Origin: Clostridium thermarum
GTDB taxonomy: Bacteria; Bacillota; Clostridia; Clostridiales; Clostridiaceae
Length of the DNA: 64,000 nucleotides
Direction of reading: 5' to 3'
Assembly: GCF_006351925.1 (NCBI RefSeq)
Contig: NZ_CP040924.1
Location: 3,601,501 to 3,665,500, forward strand
Shown: one piece after another, positions 1 to 9,332 of the stretch
Numbering within the stretch: the first letter of the stretch is position 1
Layout: each line of letters starts with the position of its first letter
The notes under the pieces: generated by a model
Databases searched by the model: none
Seen by the model: the letters and a program-made list of their open reading frames with translations, nothing else
What the model was told of the DNA's origin: nothing
Program-made: the position numbers and the translations under genes

Positions 1-80
1 TTTTTCAAGCTTTCATAGCACCGTCCAAGTATGTATGCCCGATTATAGGTGGGAGTAAATACAGTGAGTAAAGGCTTCAT
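1..80 (-). CDS. Family 2 glycosyltransferase, N-terminal part only (runs off the left edge)
   Basis: Only the first 26 codons lie inside the window. An ATG at 80-78 follows a clear GGAGGTGAGATAAT ribosome site. The peptide reads MKPLLTVFTPTYNRAYILGR, the typical nucleotide-binding start of GT-A fold family 2 glycosyltransferases (beta strand, then TPTYNR). It resembles the start of the GT2 gene at 1241-2302 (MKPLLTVIIPVHN). It lies 6 nt downstream of the preceding GT4 gene, so it is probably the next gene of the same glycan operon. Substrate cannot be inferred. Confidence 0.85.
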   Translation of the reverse strand, partial: MKPLLTVFTPTYNRAYILGRCYESLK

Positions 81-86
81 ATTATC

Positions 87-1223
87 TCACCTCCCCATGG
101 CTGCTTCTGCATACCTATTATGCTGATCACTGTAGAATCGCTGCATTTTTTTGGCTATTATATTTATATCAAAGCCTCGTTTTCTAACTGCCATCCTTGT
201 ATCCTCATGCTTAGATTCTAAATTGGCAATCTCTTTTGCCCAATAGTGTTTGTCTTTATCCAATCCTATAAAATGCAGTCTGTTTTTTCCTACTTCTGAC
301 TCTCTAGTGATGCAATCAGAAACTATACACTTTAAACCGGCTGTTTGGGCCTCTACCAAAGCTACCGGCAGCCCTTCGAAAAGTGAAGGAAAGAAAAACA
401 CATCAAAAGCCTGCATTAATTGTGGAATATCCTTTCTGACTCCTAAGAATTTTACTGAATCTTCTAACCCCAAAACTCTTACTTTCCTCTCAATACTTTC
501 TTTCAATTTTCCTGTACCAATTAACAGCAATACCGCATCGGATCTTATCTTGGTTACTTCTTTGAATACATTAATTATAAAGGTATGGTTCTTTTGTTTC
601 TCGAATCGGCCCACATGTCCTATGACAAATCTATCTTCTACGCCTAGTTCTTTTCTTAAACTTGCTCTTACTTCTGAACTAAATTTAAATTCTTCACAGT
701 CCACTCCATTCTTTAAAACAGTAATCTTTTCACCCTTTTTAATAGCATGTCCAAACAACCACCTTCCAGCATCCTTTGAACATGCAAAGTAGTTAGTACA
801 ATTATCTTTTAAATAATGTCTTCCATAATATCTAAACGGAAGCTTATAGTCTAGTGGAAGACTGCCTAAATGACTGTGAGCTATTCTAACTGGTACTCCC
901 GCTTTCTTTGCTGCTCTTAGAACAAAACCCGTATTTTCATTAATATGTGAATGGACTATTTTATATTCCGGATGCTTGAGAAAAAACTCATCTAACTCTT
1001 TAAAATATTTTCCATATCGCTGAGGCCTGATTGACGGCAAATAATATACTTTACCGCCCATAGCAGTTATTTCATCGTCATAGTCTCCTTTTTCCAAGCG
1101 ATGGGTTAAAAAATCAAACTGAATCTTTTTACGGTCTATTTTTCTATATAGGTTCATAAGTAGGGTTTCTGCCCCACCGCGGTTCATAATTGTAACCACC
1201 TGAAGTATTCTTATAACACTCAC
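87..1223 (-). CDS. GT4-family glycosyltransferase
   Basis: This 378-aa protein has the GT-B fold of family 4 (retaining) glycosyltransferases. The N-terminal acceptor domain carries the glycine-rich loop MNRGGAETLLMNLYRK (about residue 13). The C-terminal donor domain contains VIGHVGRFEKQKNH and the EX7E-type motif SLFEGLPVALVEAQ. It should transfer a sugar from a nucleotide donor to a lipid-linked glycan at the cytoplasmic membrane face. The start is GTG at 1223, seven bases after AAAGGAGG. It follows the GT2 gene by 17 nt in one operon. The exact sugar is unknown. Confidence 0.9.
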   Translation of the reverse strand: MSVIRILQVVTIMNRGGAETLLMNLYRKIDRKKIQFDFLTHRLEKGDYDDEITAMGGKVYYLPSIRPQRYGKYFKELDEFFLKHPEYKIVHSHINENTGFVLRAAKKAGVPVRIAHSHLGSLPLDYKLPFRYYGRHYLKDNCTNYFACSKDAGRWLFGHAIKKGEKITVLKNGVDCEEFKFSSEVRASLRKELGVEDRFVIGHVGRFEKQKNHTFIINVFKEVTKIRSDAVLLLIGTGKLKESIERKVRVLGLEDSVKFLGVRKDIPQLMQAFDVFFFPSLFEGLPVALVEAQTAGLKCIVSDCITRESEVGKNRLHFIGLDKDKHYWAKEIANLESKHEDTRMAVRKRGFDINIIAKKMQRFYSDQHNRYAEAAMGR

Positions 1224-1240
1224 CTTATATCCTCCTTTAG

Positions 1241-2302
1241 TTAAGGGCTAAATTTAATCATAAACTTTATAGCCCTCAACATTATTAAATAGCAAATACC
1301 ATTTCTCGCTTTTGCAAAGTAATAAAATAGCTTCCAGTGTATGTCCAGACTTGTAGTATCGAATTGTTGAAAAGCCTTTACTATGTCTTCATTTGAAAGT
1401 AGCTCATTAACCTGCCTTAACTTGGTAAATATACCCATTCTATTCCCAGAAGATACTATGTTTAGCCCCATTCCCATTATTCCTAAACATATTCTATTAT
1501 TTAAGGCTTCATAATACGTTTCTTGTGAAATGTTTGTATCAATTACTTTACGGATTTTTTCTATTAAATTCATCCTCTTTTCTAAAAGGTTAGGCCTGTA
1601 TGCATTTGATACTGAACTTATTAGGACTTTTCTGTAGTGGTAAAAACTCTTGTTAATATATGCTATAGAATTGGCTTTAGAAAAGGTAGTTAGATTAAAT
1701 AATAAATCCTCACAGCTGCCAATCTCTTTTAATGAACAGAACTCTATATTTTTTACAATTTCTGTTTTATAAATTTTGTTCCATACCACACTATGCATAT
1801 CAAGATTTTCAGTGATATATGGTTCCCCCTTAATAGGTCCAACCATTTGCCGCATAAAGTATTTGCTTATTTCTTCTTTATACATGATTAATCCATCCTC
1901 AAGGCCCATGTTTTTTATCTTAGAATGATTTTCAAACTCCCTTATATATCCGCACATTACTATATCAATGTCCTGTTTTTTTGCAATCTTGAGCATTTCT
2001 TCATACATATCAGTATCTATCCAGTCATCTGAATCAACAAAGGTAACATACTCCCCTCGTATATGTTTCATGCCCTCATTTCTTGCCTCAGCCACACCTA
2101 GGTTTTCCATATGTATAACTTTCAGCCTTGTATCTTTTAAAGCATACATGTATAGTATTTTGCCGCTGTCATCTGTGGAACCATCATCTACTGCTACAAC
2201 TTCTATATTTGATAAGGTCTGAACTAAAACACTTTCTATACATTGACACAGATACTTTTCTGCATTATGTACTGGTATTATTACAGTTAATAAAGGTTTC
2301 AT
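1241..2302 (-). CDS. Family 2 glycosyltransferase
   Basis: This 353-aa protein has a GT-A domain in its first 220 residues: TVIIPVHNAEKYL at the start, AVDDGSTDDSG near residue 38, AEARNEGMKH near 71 and the DXD-like FVDSDDWID near 90. The C-terminal third is basic and lacks recognisable motifs. It probably extends a lipid-linked glycan in the cytoplasm. The ribosome site TAGGAGGTATAA precedes the ATG. It sits between two GT4 genes in the cluster. Confidence 0.9.
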   Translation of the reverse strand: MKPLLTVIIPVHNAEKYLCQCIESVLVQTLSNIEVVAVDDGSTDDSGKILYMYALKDTRLKVIHMENLGVAEARNEGMKHIRGEYVTFVDSDDWIDTDMYEEMLKIAKKQDIDIVMCGYIREFENHSKIKNMGLEDGLIMYKEEISKYFMRQMVGPIKGEPYITENLDMHSVVWNKIYKTEIVKNIEFCSLKEIGSCEDLLFNLTTFSKANSIAYINKSFYHYRKVLISSVSNAYRPNLLEKRMNLIEKIRKVIDTNISQETYYEALNNRICLGIMGMGLNIVSSGNRMGIFTKLRQVNELLSNEDIVKAFQQFDTTSLDIHWKLFYYFAKARNGICYLIMLRAIKFMIKFSP

Positions 2303-2350
2303 TTATACCTCCTAACTAGTTGGCTTTTTATAGTAAGAGTAAAAATTATC

Positions 2351-3460
2351 TCAAATAGTGGAGTACACATCTTCAAGTTGTTTTAGTATACTATCTAAAG
2401 TAAACCTCTTTATTATAGACTTTGAACAACTTCCCATTGAGATTCTTGATTTCTCATCTTCATACAACTTGCTTATAGCTCTACATGTTTCTTTTATATC
2501 CCCTACTTTAACTATAAGTCCATTCATATTTGGAATTACTAGTTCCCTGCTTCCTCTGTTGTCCGTCACCAATAGGGGCTTTCCTAAACTCATAGCCTCC
2601 ATAAGGCATCTGGGAAGTCCCTCTCTCTTAGAGAACAGACCAATGACATCAGACTGACTCATTATGCTGTATACATCTGTGCGATGTCCTACCATAAACA
2701 CATTATGGTTTAATTTATACTTGTCAATTTTTTTCTTAATTGCCCTTTGCATATTTCCTTCCCCCACTAGCAGTACTTTTATATCTGCATGCCTATGAAC
2801 CAATTTTCTCATAGCCTTTAACAACTGTATCTGATTTTTATTTTTATTAACTTCTGCAACTACGGTTATAACAAAATCCTTTTTACTTATTCCAACCTCT
2901 TCTCTGATATCACTCACAATCTGAACTTTTGTAATCTCCTCAATCCCCACACCGTTTATCTTGAAAATATTCTCTTCCTGAAACCCCAGTTTCTTAGCAT
3001 TTTTAAAATCTTCTTCATTTATAACAATAATCCTATCAGTGTACTTAGCCATTAGCTTTTCAGCGTTATAATACATAATCCATTTATCAATACTTGCTCC
3101 TTTATAGAAATGAAACCCATGGCAGGTATATATTATTTTTGCCTCCGGGAACCTGCGTTTTAACAATCGTGTAAAAAAAGCCGCAACTGGAGTATGCACA
3201 TGAATTACATCGTACTTTTCATTTTTATATAGTTCCTCTATCTGCCTTAATGCTCTAAAGTTTTTACTGCTAAAAGGTACCCTCTGATAAGATACTTCAA
3301 ATATCCTAACATCTGAATTAAACAAACCAGAATTAATTGGTTTATCTATACTGCAAGCACAATCTACCTGATACCCCATATCAATAAGATGATTGATATG
3401 GGGTATCAAAAAGGCATTGATAGTTCTACTCACAGTAGTCACATATAAGACTTTTTTCAC
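2351..3460 (-). CDS. GT4-family glycosyltransferase (EpsD/PglA-like)
   Basis: This 369-aa GT-B protein opens with MKKVLYVTTVSRTINAFLIP, followed by VIHVHTPVAAFFTRLL and the donor-site motif SKREGLPRCLMEAMSLGKP. This arrangement is typical of glycosyltransferases that add a second sugar after the phosphosugar transferase, as EpsD and PglA do. It lies directly downstream of the acetyltransferase and phosphosugar transferase genes, which supports that position. The start is GTG at 3460, preceded by TAGGTGGTG. An inverted repeat inside the gene (GATACCCCATATC... at about 3371-3410) is probably incidental. Confidence 0.88.
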   Translation of the reverse strand: MKKVLYVTTVSRTINAFLIPHINHLIDMGYQVDCACSIDKPINSGLFNSDVRIFEVSYQRVPFSSKNFRALRQIEELYKNEKYDVIHVHTPVAAFFTRLLKRRFPEAKIIYTCHGFHFYKGASIDKWIMYYNAEKLMAKYTDRIIVINEEDFKNAKKLGFQEENIFKINGVGIEEITKVQIVSDIREEVGISKKDFVITVVAEVNKNKNQIQLLKAMRKLVHRHADIKVLLVGEGNMQRAIKKKIDKYKLNHNVFMVGHRTDVYSIMSQSDVIGLFSKREGLPRCLMEAMSLGKPLLVTDNRGSRELVIPNMNGLIVKVGDIKETCRAISKLYEDEKSRISMGSCSKSIIKRFTLDSILKQLEDVYSTI

Positions 3461-3497
3461 AAACTACACCACCTAAGTAACTTTCCTAGCACCAACC

Positions 3498-4142
3498 TCA
3501 ACAACCTATCCCCTTCACAATCCGAGCCGGCACTCCAACTGCAGTACAACCTTCTGGTACATCCTTGATTACTACAGCCCCTGCCCCAATTATAGCTTCT
3601 CTTCCAAGCCTAATGTTTTGAATTACTGTAGATCCCGTTCCAAGGAAACAGCCTGTCCCAATATGTACATTGCCGGAGATATTTACATCCCACAATATTG
3701 AGCTGTAATCTTCTATCACCGCTTCATGTCCAATACCGCAGCCTGGGCTTAGTATTACATGATTTCCGATTTTCACATTGCTTGTCATAGTTACACCGGA
3801 ATAAATTATCACGTCTTCTCCTATACTGCAGGTTCTGTGTATACTTATTGAAGGATGAACTATAGCTGCAAAGCTTATATTTGTCTTACTGAGTTTCTCC
3901 ACGATCTTCTTCTTTACATTATAAGAGGCAATGGCACAGACAGCATACACATTGCTAAAACTCTCAATTTCATCTATACTGCCCAGAACCTTATATCCGT
4001 TTATTTCTGTGCCCTGGAGGCTCTTATTGTCATCAAGGAACCCAAGGAGCCTCCAAGTTGGCTTTACTTCATTTATCTGTTCAATGAGTAAGGCCGTTTC
4101 TTTTCCCACACCACCGGCACCTACTATTAATATGTCCTTCAT
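3498..4142 (-). CDS. NeuD/PglD-family sugar O/N-acyltransferase
   Basis: The N-terminus MKDILIVGAGGVGKETALLI is a Rossmann-like nucleotide-sugar binding segment as in PglD and NeuD. The rest is a left-handed beta-helix of hexapeptide repeats (IGEDVIIYSGVTMTSNVKIG, IGTGCFLGTGSTVIQNIRLG). The conserved catalytic His is probably in GIGHEAVIED. The expected reaction is acetyl transfer from acetyl-CoA to the 4-amino group of a UDP-sugar. A longer frame starts at GTG 4157, but GGGAGAG sits six bases before ATG 4142, so that start (214 aa) is preferred. The gene adjoins the phosphosugar transferase. Confidence 0.88.
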   Translation of the reverse strand: MKDILIVGAGGVGKETALLIEQINEVKPTWRLLGFLDDNKSLQGTEINGYKVLGSIDEIESFSNVYAVCAIASYNVKKKIVEKLSKTNISFAAIVHPSISIHRTCSIGEDVIIYSGVTMTSNVKIGNHVILSPGCGIGHEAVIEDYSSILWDVNISGNVHIGTGCFLGTGSTVIQNIRLGREAIIGAGAVVIKDVPEGCTAVGVPARIVKGIGC

Positions 4143-4156
4143 TAATATCTCTCCCA

Positions 4157-4753
4157 CTAATTTAGACCATTAAACTTCTCTGCGGTAACATTATTCACTT
4201 GGCTTATACCTGCCCTTTTAAACACCTTATAAATTGTTTTAAATAAGATTTTTATATCCAGCCACAAGGACCAGTGCTCCACATACCATACATCCAGCTC
4301 AAGCTTATTGGCCCAGCTTATGCTGTTTCGCCCGTTAATCTGCGCCCAGCCAGTTATTCCCGGCAACACCTCATGTCTCTTTCTCTGACGCTCATTATAT
4401 ATAGGAAGATACTCCACCAGCAGGGGCCTTGGTCCTACTAAGCTCATATCTCCCTTCAGCACATTAATTAGCTCAGGCAGCTCATCGAGGCTTGTGCTTC
4501 TTAATACTCTTCCGAAGCTAGTCAGGCGTTCTTCATCGGATAAGAGGTCACCCTTCTTATCTTTCTTGTCCAGCATTGTTCGGAACTTATACATTTTAAA
4601 TATTTTGTTCCCTTTTCCAACCCTCTCTTGGACAAAAAGAATTGGTTTTCCTAAATTAAAGAAAACCATTGTGCCCACAATTATTAGTACAGGTAGTAAA
4701 ATTATTATTCCAATTAAACTCAGTGCTATATCAAGACACCTTTTCATCCACAT
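4157..4753 (-). CDS. Undecaprenyl-phosphate phosphosugar transferase (PglC/EpsL-like)
   Basis: This is a monotopic bacterial sugar transferase of about 198 aa. A single N-terminal hydrophobic helix (IALSLIGIIILLPVLIIVGT) is followed by KMYKFRTMLDK, LDELPELINVLKGDMSLVGP and LPGITGWAQINGRN, all diagnostic of the PglC/WcaJ catalytic domain. It transfers a sugar-1-phosphate to undecaprenyl phosphate and starts glycan assembly. Short length means it lacks the extra N-terminal domains of WbaP. A TTG at 4771 is possible, but AAGGTGA lies eight to nine bases before ATG 4753. It overlaps the end of the aminotransferase gene by 23 nt, suggesting translational coupling. Confidence 0.92.
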   Translation of the reverse strand: MWMKRCLDIALSLIGIIILLPVLIIVGTMVFFNLGKPILFVQERVGKGNKIFKMYKFRTMLDKKDKKGDLLSDEERLTSFGRVLRSTSLDELPELINVLKGDMSLVGPRPLLVEYLPIYNERQRKRHEVLPGITGWAQINGRNSISWANKLELDVWYVEHWSLWLDIKILFKTIYKVFKRAGISQVNNVTAEKFNGLN

Positions 4754-5924
4754 GGATTTTTTCACCTTCAAACCCTTTTAAAATAAACAGCTTATTAATG
4801 ATATTGATCACCCTATATATATCCTCTTCTGTCATCTTTGTATCTGATGGCAGACATACTCCTCTGTTAAAAATATCCTCTGAAACGCTGTTCTCTAAAC
4901 CATGGTGTGTGTAGAAGCTATAGCCTATAAACATTGGCTGTAGATGCATCGGTTTCCACACTGGTCTGGATTCTATATTATACTTTTCCAGTTCCAGTAT
5001 TATGTCTATGGGTTTTACATTACTATCTTTATTTAATGTAATAACAGAAAGCCAATAGTTCGGTTGTCCATTATTAGATATGGGCATCATCTCAATGTCC
5101 TTTATTTTATTGAATTCCTTTTTATAGGTCTCATAAATATTTTTCTTTTCAGCAATTCTTTGCACCAGCACTCTCAGCTGTCCTCGCCCTATTCCGGCCA
5201 GTATATTACTTAGTCTATAGTTATAGCCCAATTCACTATGTTGATAGTGCCTTGCAGCATCCCTTGACTGAGTAGCCCAAAATTTTACCTTTTTAATTGC
5301 CTCTTCATTGTTGGAAACCAGCATGCCCCCGCCAGAGGTAGTTATTATCTTATTTCCGTTGAAGGAATAAATACCAAAATCTCCTATAGTTCCGCTTTTT
5401 ATACCTTTATAATCTGCCCCCAGAGATTCAGCTGCATCTTCAATTATTGGCACCTTATACCTTTTGCAGATATCTGCTATGGGATCCATATCTGCACTCT
5501 GGCCATAGAGGTTTACTACTATTACCGCCTTGGGCAGTCTGCCTTCTCTTGAGTAGTCCTCCATAGCTCTCTCCAGAGCATTAGGTGACATATTCCAGGT
5601 TTCGGGCTCGGAGTCAATAAATACAGGCTCTGCCCCCTCGTATATTATTGGATTACAACTGGCGGCAAAGGTTAGCGAGGAACAAAATACTATATCCCCT
5701 CTCCCTATACCAAGAACCTTCAGAGCCATATGTATGGCAGCAGTACCGGATGACAAGGCCGCAGTGGCCTTAACCCCTACAGTTTCTGCCACTTCCCGTT
5801 CAAAGGCGTCTACATTAGGACCTAGAGGAGCAATCCAGTTTGTATCGAAGGCTTCCTTTATAAATTGTGCTTCCATTCCTCCCATATGAGGGGAAGCTAA
5901 ATATAGTTTTTTATTGTTTGACAT
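4731..5924 (-). CDS. DegT/DnrJ/EryC1-family PLP aminotransferase (PglE/EpsN-like)
   Basis: This 397-aa sugar aminotransferase shows SSGTAAIHMALK (phosphate binding), EDAAESLGADYKG (Asp holding the PLP nitrogen) and the Schiff-base lysine in YSFNGNKIITTSGGGM. The sequence NTNWIAPLGPNV-like start is typical of enzymes acting on UDP-4-keto-6-deoxy sugars. It should aminate the product of the dehydratase encoded just upstream (24 nt away), with glutamate as donor. The ribosome site TGGAGGTAAACC precedes ATG 5924. With its neighbours it forms the four-step bacillosamine-type set. Confidence 0.92.
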   Translation of the reverse strand: MSNNKKLYLASPHMGGMEAQFIKEAFDTNWIAPLGPNVDAFEREVAETVGVKATAALSSGTAAIHMALKVLGIGRGDIVFCSSLTFAASCNPIIYEGAEPVFIDSEPETWNMSPNALERAMEDYSREGRLPKAVIVVNLYGQSADMDPIADICKRYKVPIIEDAAESLGADYKGIKSGTIGDFGIYSFNGNKIITTSGGGMLVSNNEEAIKKVKFWATQSRDAARHYQHSELGYNYRLSNILAGIGRGQLRVLVQRIAEKKNIYETYKKEFNKIKDIEMMPISNNGQPNYWLSVITLNKDSNVKPIDIILELEKYNIESRPVWKPMHLQPMFIGYSFYTHHGLENSVSEDIFNRGVCLPSDTKMTEEDIYRVINIINKLFILKGFEGEKIHVDEKVS

Positions 5925-5948
5925 GGTTTACCTCCATAGAAGAATTTA

Positions 5949-7844
5949 CTAATTCATATCTTCTGTTTTTAGTGTTGCTGCTAATTCTTCTGTTCTTTCA
6001 GAATGTTCAGGATATCTCCTATAGGTCGGTACCAATTCTTCAACCTTCCTAAACAAGTCTTCTCTGCTTCCTTGCTCAATGATAAACCTCAGTTCATCAA
6101 AACCCTTCTTTAAAACCTCCAGATTATTGAAGGTTGGCCTTCCTATAAATATCTTTTTATGTCTGGTTTCATTAAGTCCTTCCTCTGCCAAAAGTAACTC
6201 TTCGTATAGCTTTTCGCCCGGTCTTAGTCCGGTGACTTCTATTTTTATATCCTTATGTGGTTCAAAGCCTGATAATCTTATCAGATCACAGGCAAGATCG
6301 TATATTTTTACAGCCTTGCCCATATCCAGTACAAATATCTCCCCGCCCTCTGCATAGGCTCCGGCCTGAAGTACCAATTGAGCAGCCTCCGTAATAGTCA
6401 TGAAATATCGGGTTATATATTTATTTGTTACCGTAACAGGTCCTCCCTGTGCAATCTGTCTTTTGAAAAGAGGTATTACCGAGCCGTTGCTGCCCAATAC
6501 GTTGCCAAAGCGCACCGCTACAAATTCTGTAGCACTTTTGGTATCCATGGCCTGCACTATCATCTCGCAAATCCTTTTGGAGGCTCCCATTATATTAGTA
6601 GGATTTACCGCCTTGTCCGTAGAAATCAGTACAAATTTTTCTGCTCCATATTTGTCTGCACATTCAGCTACATTGAAAGTTCCAAATACATTATTTTTTA
6701 TGGCCTCTGTGGGGTTATCCTCCATGAGGGGAACATGCTTGTGGGCAGCAGCATGGAATACAAGGTTAGGCTTGAATTCTGTAAAGATCTTTTCCAGCCT
6801 CTTTTTGTCTGTAACATTAGTTATGATGACCTTTATGTTAACACTCTTATTTTTGAAGATTATCTCATTGTATAAGTCGTAGGCATTGTTTTCGTAGGAA
6901 TCTATTATCAGTAATTGCTTGGGATAAAACTTGATAATCTGTCTGCATAATTCTGAGCCAATGGAGCCTCCCCCTCCCGTTACCAATACTGTTTTCCCAA
7001 TTATATATTCTTTTATTCCATCTGTATCCAGGGTTACAGGTTCCCTTCCCAGAAGATCTTCTACCTCTACCTCCCGGATATGATTCAGCGTAACTTTTTC
7101 ATCAATAAGTTCATGGAGGCTGGGCAGCAGTTTTACCTTGCACCCTGTCTCCTTACATAACTCAATAAGCTTTCTTTTTCCTTCAACATCTAAGGAGGGT
7201 ATTGTAATAATAATTTCCTCAACCTGTTTCTCCCTGGCTATTTTCTTAATATTTCTGGTGCTGTCCAGCACCTTAACTCCAGCTACTATTTTACCTATCT
7301 TCTGAAGGTTATCATCTATAAAGCCTACCGGAAGATATTTCATCTCCGGCCGCTTTTTCATTTCGTTAATTGTTATTACACCGGCAGAGCCCGCTCCTAC
7401 TATTAAAACCTTTTTGAAGTCCTTCTTATTAAGATTTCCAAACTGTATTATTAGTCTCCTGTAAATTCTGAAGGACATTCTAAAGCCCACTATAAGTACT
7501 ACATTGATCATGGCGTTCAATAGACTCATTTTAAACGGAAGCTTAAAACCTGCTACTAACTCGTAGAGCGTGACTAAGGTACTTGCTGCTATACAGCCCC
7601 CAATAGATAGTAAGAACTCATCTATGCCGGCGTAAATCCAAAGACTCTTATATAGCTTGAACAAATAAAAAACAGTAAGGTAAATAATGTTGATTACTAC
7701 TATATTTTTTAAATATATTTCTATATATTCTGGTGGTATATCAGAAGAGAACCGGAAGTATAGAGTCAAAGCATAGGAGGCATTTATTAGAAATGTGTCT
7801 AATATCAATAGTGCAGCTATTCTACAATTACTCAATCTATCCAT
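5949..7844 (-). CDS. Membrane-bound UDP-GlcNAc 4,6-dehydratase (CapD/PglF/EpsC family)
   Basis: This 631-aa protein has four predicted transmembrane segments in its first 135 residues, a CoA-binding-like Rossmann domain (VLIVGAGSAGVITINEM, about 145-260) and an SDR catalytic domain with GGGGSIGSELCRQI. The active site reads STDKAVNPTNIMGASKR. As in other long CapD/PglF enzymes, Met replaces the usual catalytic Tyr while Asp-Lys is present. It should convert UDP-GlcNAc to UDP-4-keto-6-deoxy-GlcNAc at the membrane. GGGAGGGAACTT precedes ATG 7844. It opens the four-gene bacillosamine-type module. Confidence 0.93.
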   Translation of the reverse strand: MDRLSNCRIAALLILDTFLINASYALTLYFRFSSDIPPEYIEIYLKNIVVINIIYLTVFYLFKLYKSLWIYAGIDEFLLSIGGCIAASTLVTLYELVAGFKLPFKMSLLNAMINVVLIVGFRMSFRIYRRLIIQFGNLNKKDFKKVLIVGAGSAGVITINEMKKRPEMKYLPVGFIDDNLQKIGKIVAGVKVLDSTRNIKKIAREKQVEEIIITIPSLDVEGKRKLIELCKETGCKVKLLPSLHELIDEKVTLNHIREVEVEDLLGREPVTLDTDGIKEYIIGKTVLVTGGGGSIGSELCRQIIKFYPKQLLIIDSYENNAYDLYNEIIFKNKSVNIKVIITNVTDKKRLEKIFTEFKPNLVFHAAAHKHVPLMEDNPTEAIKNNVFGTFNVAECADKYGAEKFVLISTDKAVNPTNIMGASKRICEMIVQAMDTKSATEFVAVRFGNVLGSNGSVIPLFKRQIAQGGPVTVTNKYITRYFMTITEAAQLVLQAGAYAEGGEIFVLDMGKAVKIYDLACDLIRLSGFEPHKDIKIEVTGLRPGEKLYEELLLAEEGLNETRHKKIFIGRPTFNNLEVLKKGFDELRFIIEQGSREDLFRKVEELVPTYRRYPEHSERTEELAATLKTEDMN

Positions 7845-7901
7845 AAGTTCCCTCCCTTTTAATAGACACGTATTATTTATACTTTATTGATTTCCTATAA
7901 A

Positions 7902-9320
7902 TTATATTTTTGATGTTTCTGTATTATGCCGTGATGGTCTAAAGAATGTTTTTAAGCCCTTTTGTTTAACTGTTCCGTAATAATAGTTGTATCTGCTATA
8001 CACAGTGATATTCTTTACTTTATTAAGTGCCACACCGAGTATTCTGCCATTTACACTATCTATAAGTTTCTTAGATTTTGCGGCCTCTTCTTTTGGGGTC
8101 TCTCCCGCTGCCACTACAAAGATAGTACCATCTGCATATTGAGCTATTATTTGAGCATCGGAAACGAGCCCTACCGGTGGAGTATCAAATATAATTACAT
8201 CAAAATAGCTTTTTAACACCTCTACAAAACCCTTCATTTTTACAGAAGTCAGTAATTCCGGCGGGTTTGAGGGTATAACTCCGGAGGTTAATATGTATAA
8301 ATTCTCTATTTCACTTTTATGAATTATGTCCTTAAGCTTTGATCCTACTGCAAGAAAATTAGATAGTCCCAGTGAGTTGGATATATTAAAAATTTTATGT
8401 ACCATGGGCTTTCTAAGATCGCAATCTATGAGAATGGTCTTCTTCCCGGCCTTAGCCATTACGGCTGCCAGCATAGCTGCGGTAGTACTTTTGCCTTCCC
8501 CAGGCCTTGAACTGGTAATTACCAGGCTCCGCACAATACCACTGGCTGAAGCAAACTCTATATTGGTTCTGAGACTTCTATAGGCTTCCACAACACCGTA
8601 ATTTAAATTTTTCAAATACTTCTCTGTAATTATGCCTAGATTCTTTTTGTCATTAGGTATCTGGGTATATACAGTTGTTTCTAAAAACTCCTCTACATCT
8701 TCCTCTGTTTTTATGGTGTTATCAAAAAAATCTATGCCAAATATTATAAGAATGGAAAGTACAAAGCCTCCTGCCAGTCCCATCATGATATACTTCTTTC
8801 TTTCCGGCATTATCATATAAGGATCCTTTATATTTTCTATAATGTTGATGTTAACAGTAGGATAGATTTTTTTAGCTTCTTCTATAAAGGCATCACTGAT
8901 CGCTGTTAATATTCCCTTAATCTGCTGAGGATTGTCCCAGGTAAGATTTATGTACATAAATTGTGTTCCCTTTTGGGGCTGAGCCACAATACTGGCTTGT
9001 ATAACATTTGGGTGAATAGCATTATTCAGCCTCTTTGCTGCATTTTCAGCTACAATGCTGGTCTTCGCCAATGCACTATAGGTATCCATCAAGTTTTCAT
9101 AAGATCTGACGGCATAGATATCATATTCATAATCTTCTCCAATAGGATTTCCAATAATCAAGCCTATCCTTGTAATATAGGAAGGAGTTATTCTACTGTC
9201 ATAATAATAATTAACCAATAGCATTATCGGAATAAGAATAATGATAAATACGTAAAATCTCTTCTTTATTATTTTTATTATCTCTATTAATTCTATTTCC
9301 GGTGTATTACTGTTTTTCAA
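7902..9320 (-). CDS. Fused Wzz chain-length/BY-kinase polysaccharide tyrosine autokinase
   Basis: This 472-aa protein joins both halves of the capsule regulator. The N-terminal Wzz domain has transmembrane helices near residues 20-42 and 175-196. The cytoplasmic BY-kinase has Walker A SRPGEGKSTTAAML, Walker A-prime ILIDCDLRKP and Walker B VIIFDTPPVG. The C-terminus carries the tyrosine cluster VYSRYNYYYG that such kinases autophosphorylate. Firmicutes often keep the two parts as separate genes, so the fusion is worth noting. It regulates glycan polymer length and export. The start is TTG 9320, with GGAGG eight bases upstream. Confidence 0.92.
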   Translation of the reverse strand: MKNSNTPEIELIEIIKIIKKRFYVFIIILIPIMLLVNYYYDSRITPSYITRIGLIIGNPIGEDYEYDIYAVRSYENLMDTYSALAKTSIVAENAAKRLNNAIHPNVIQASIVAQPQKGTQFMYINLTWDNPQQIKGILTAISDAFIEEAKKIYPTVNINIIENIKDPYMIMPERKKYIMMGLAGGFVLSILIIFGIDFFDNTIKTEEDVEEFLETTVYTQIPNDKKNLGIITEKYLKNLNYGVVEAYRSLRTNIEFASASGIVRSLVITSSRPGEGKSTTAAMLAAVMAKAGKKTILIDCDLRKPMVHKIFNISNSLGLSNFLAVGSKLKDIIHKSEIENLYILTSGVIPSNPPELLTSVKMKGFVEVLKSYFDVIIFDTPPVGLVSDAQIIAQYADGTIFVVAAGETPKEEAAKSKKLIDSVNGRILGVALNKVKNITVYSRYNYYYGTVKQKGLKTFFRPSRHNTETSKI

Positions 9321-9332
9321 CCCTTTTACCTC

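Noticed and set aside
250-792. A 180-codon plus-strand open frame inside the GT4 gene
   Set aside because: It is antisense to conserved glycosyltransferase motifs, has no ribosome site and no recognisable family.
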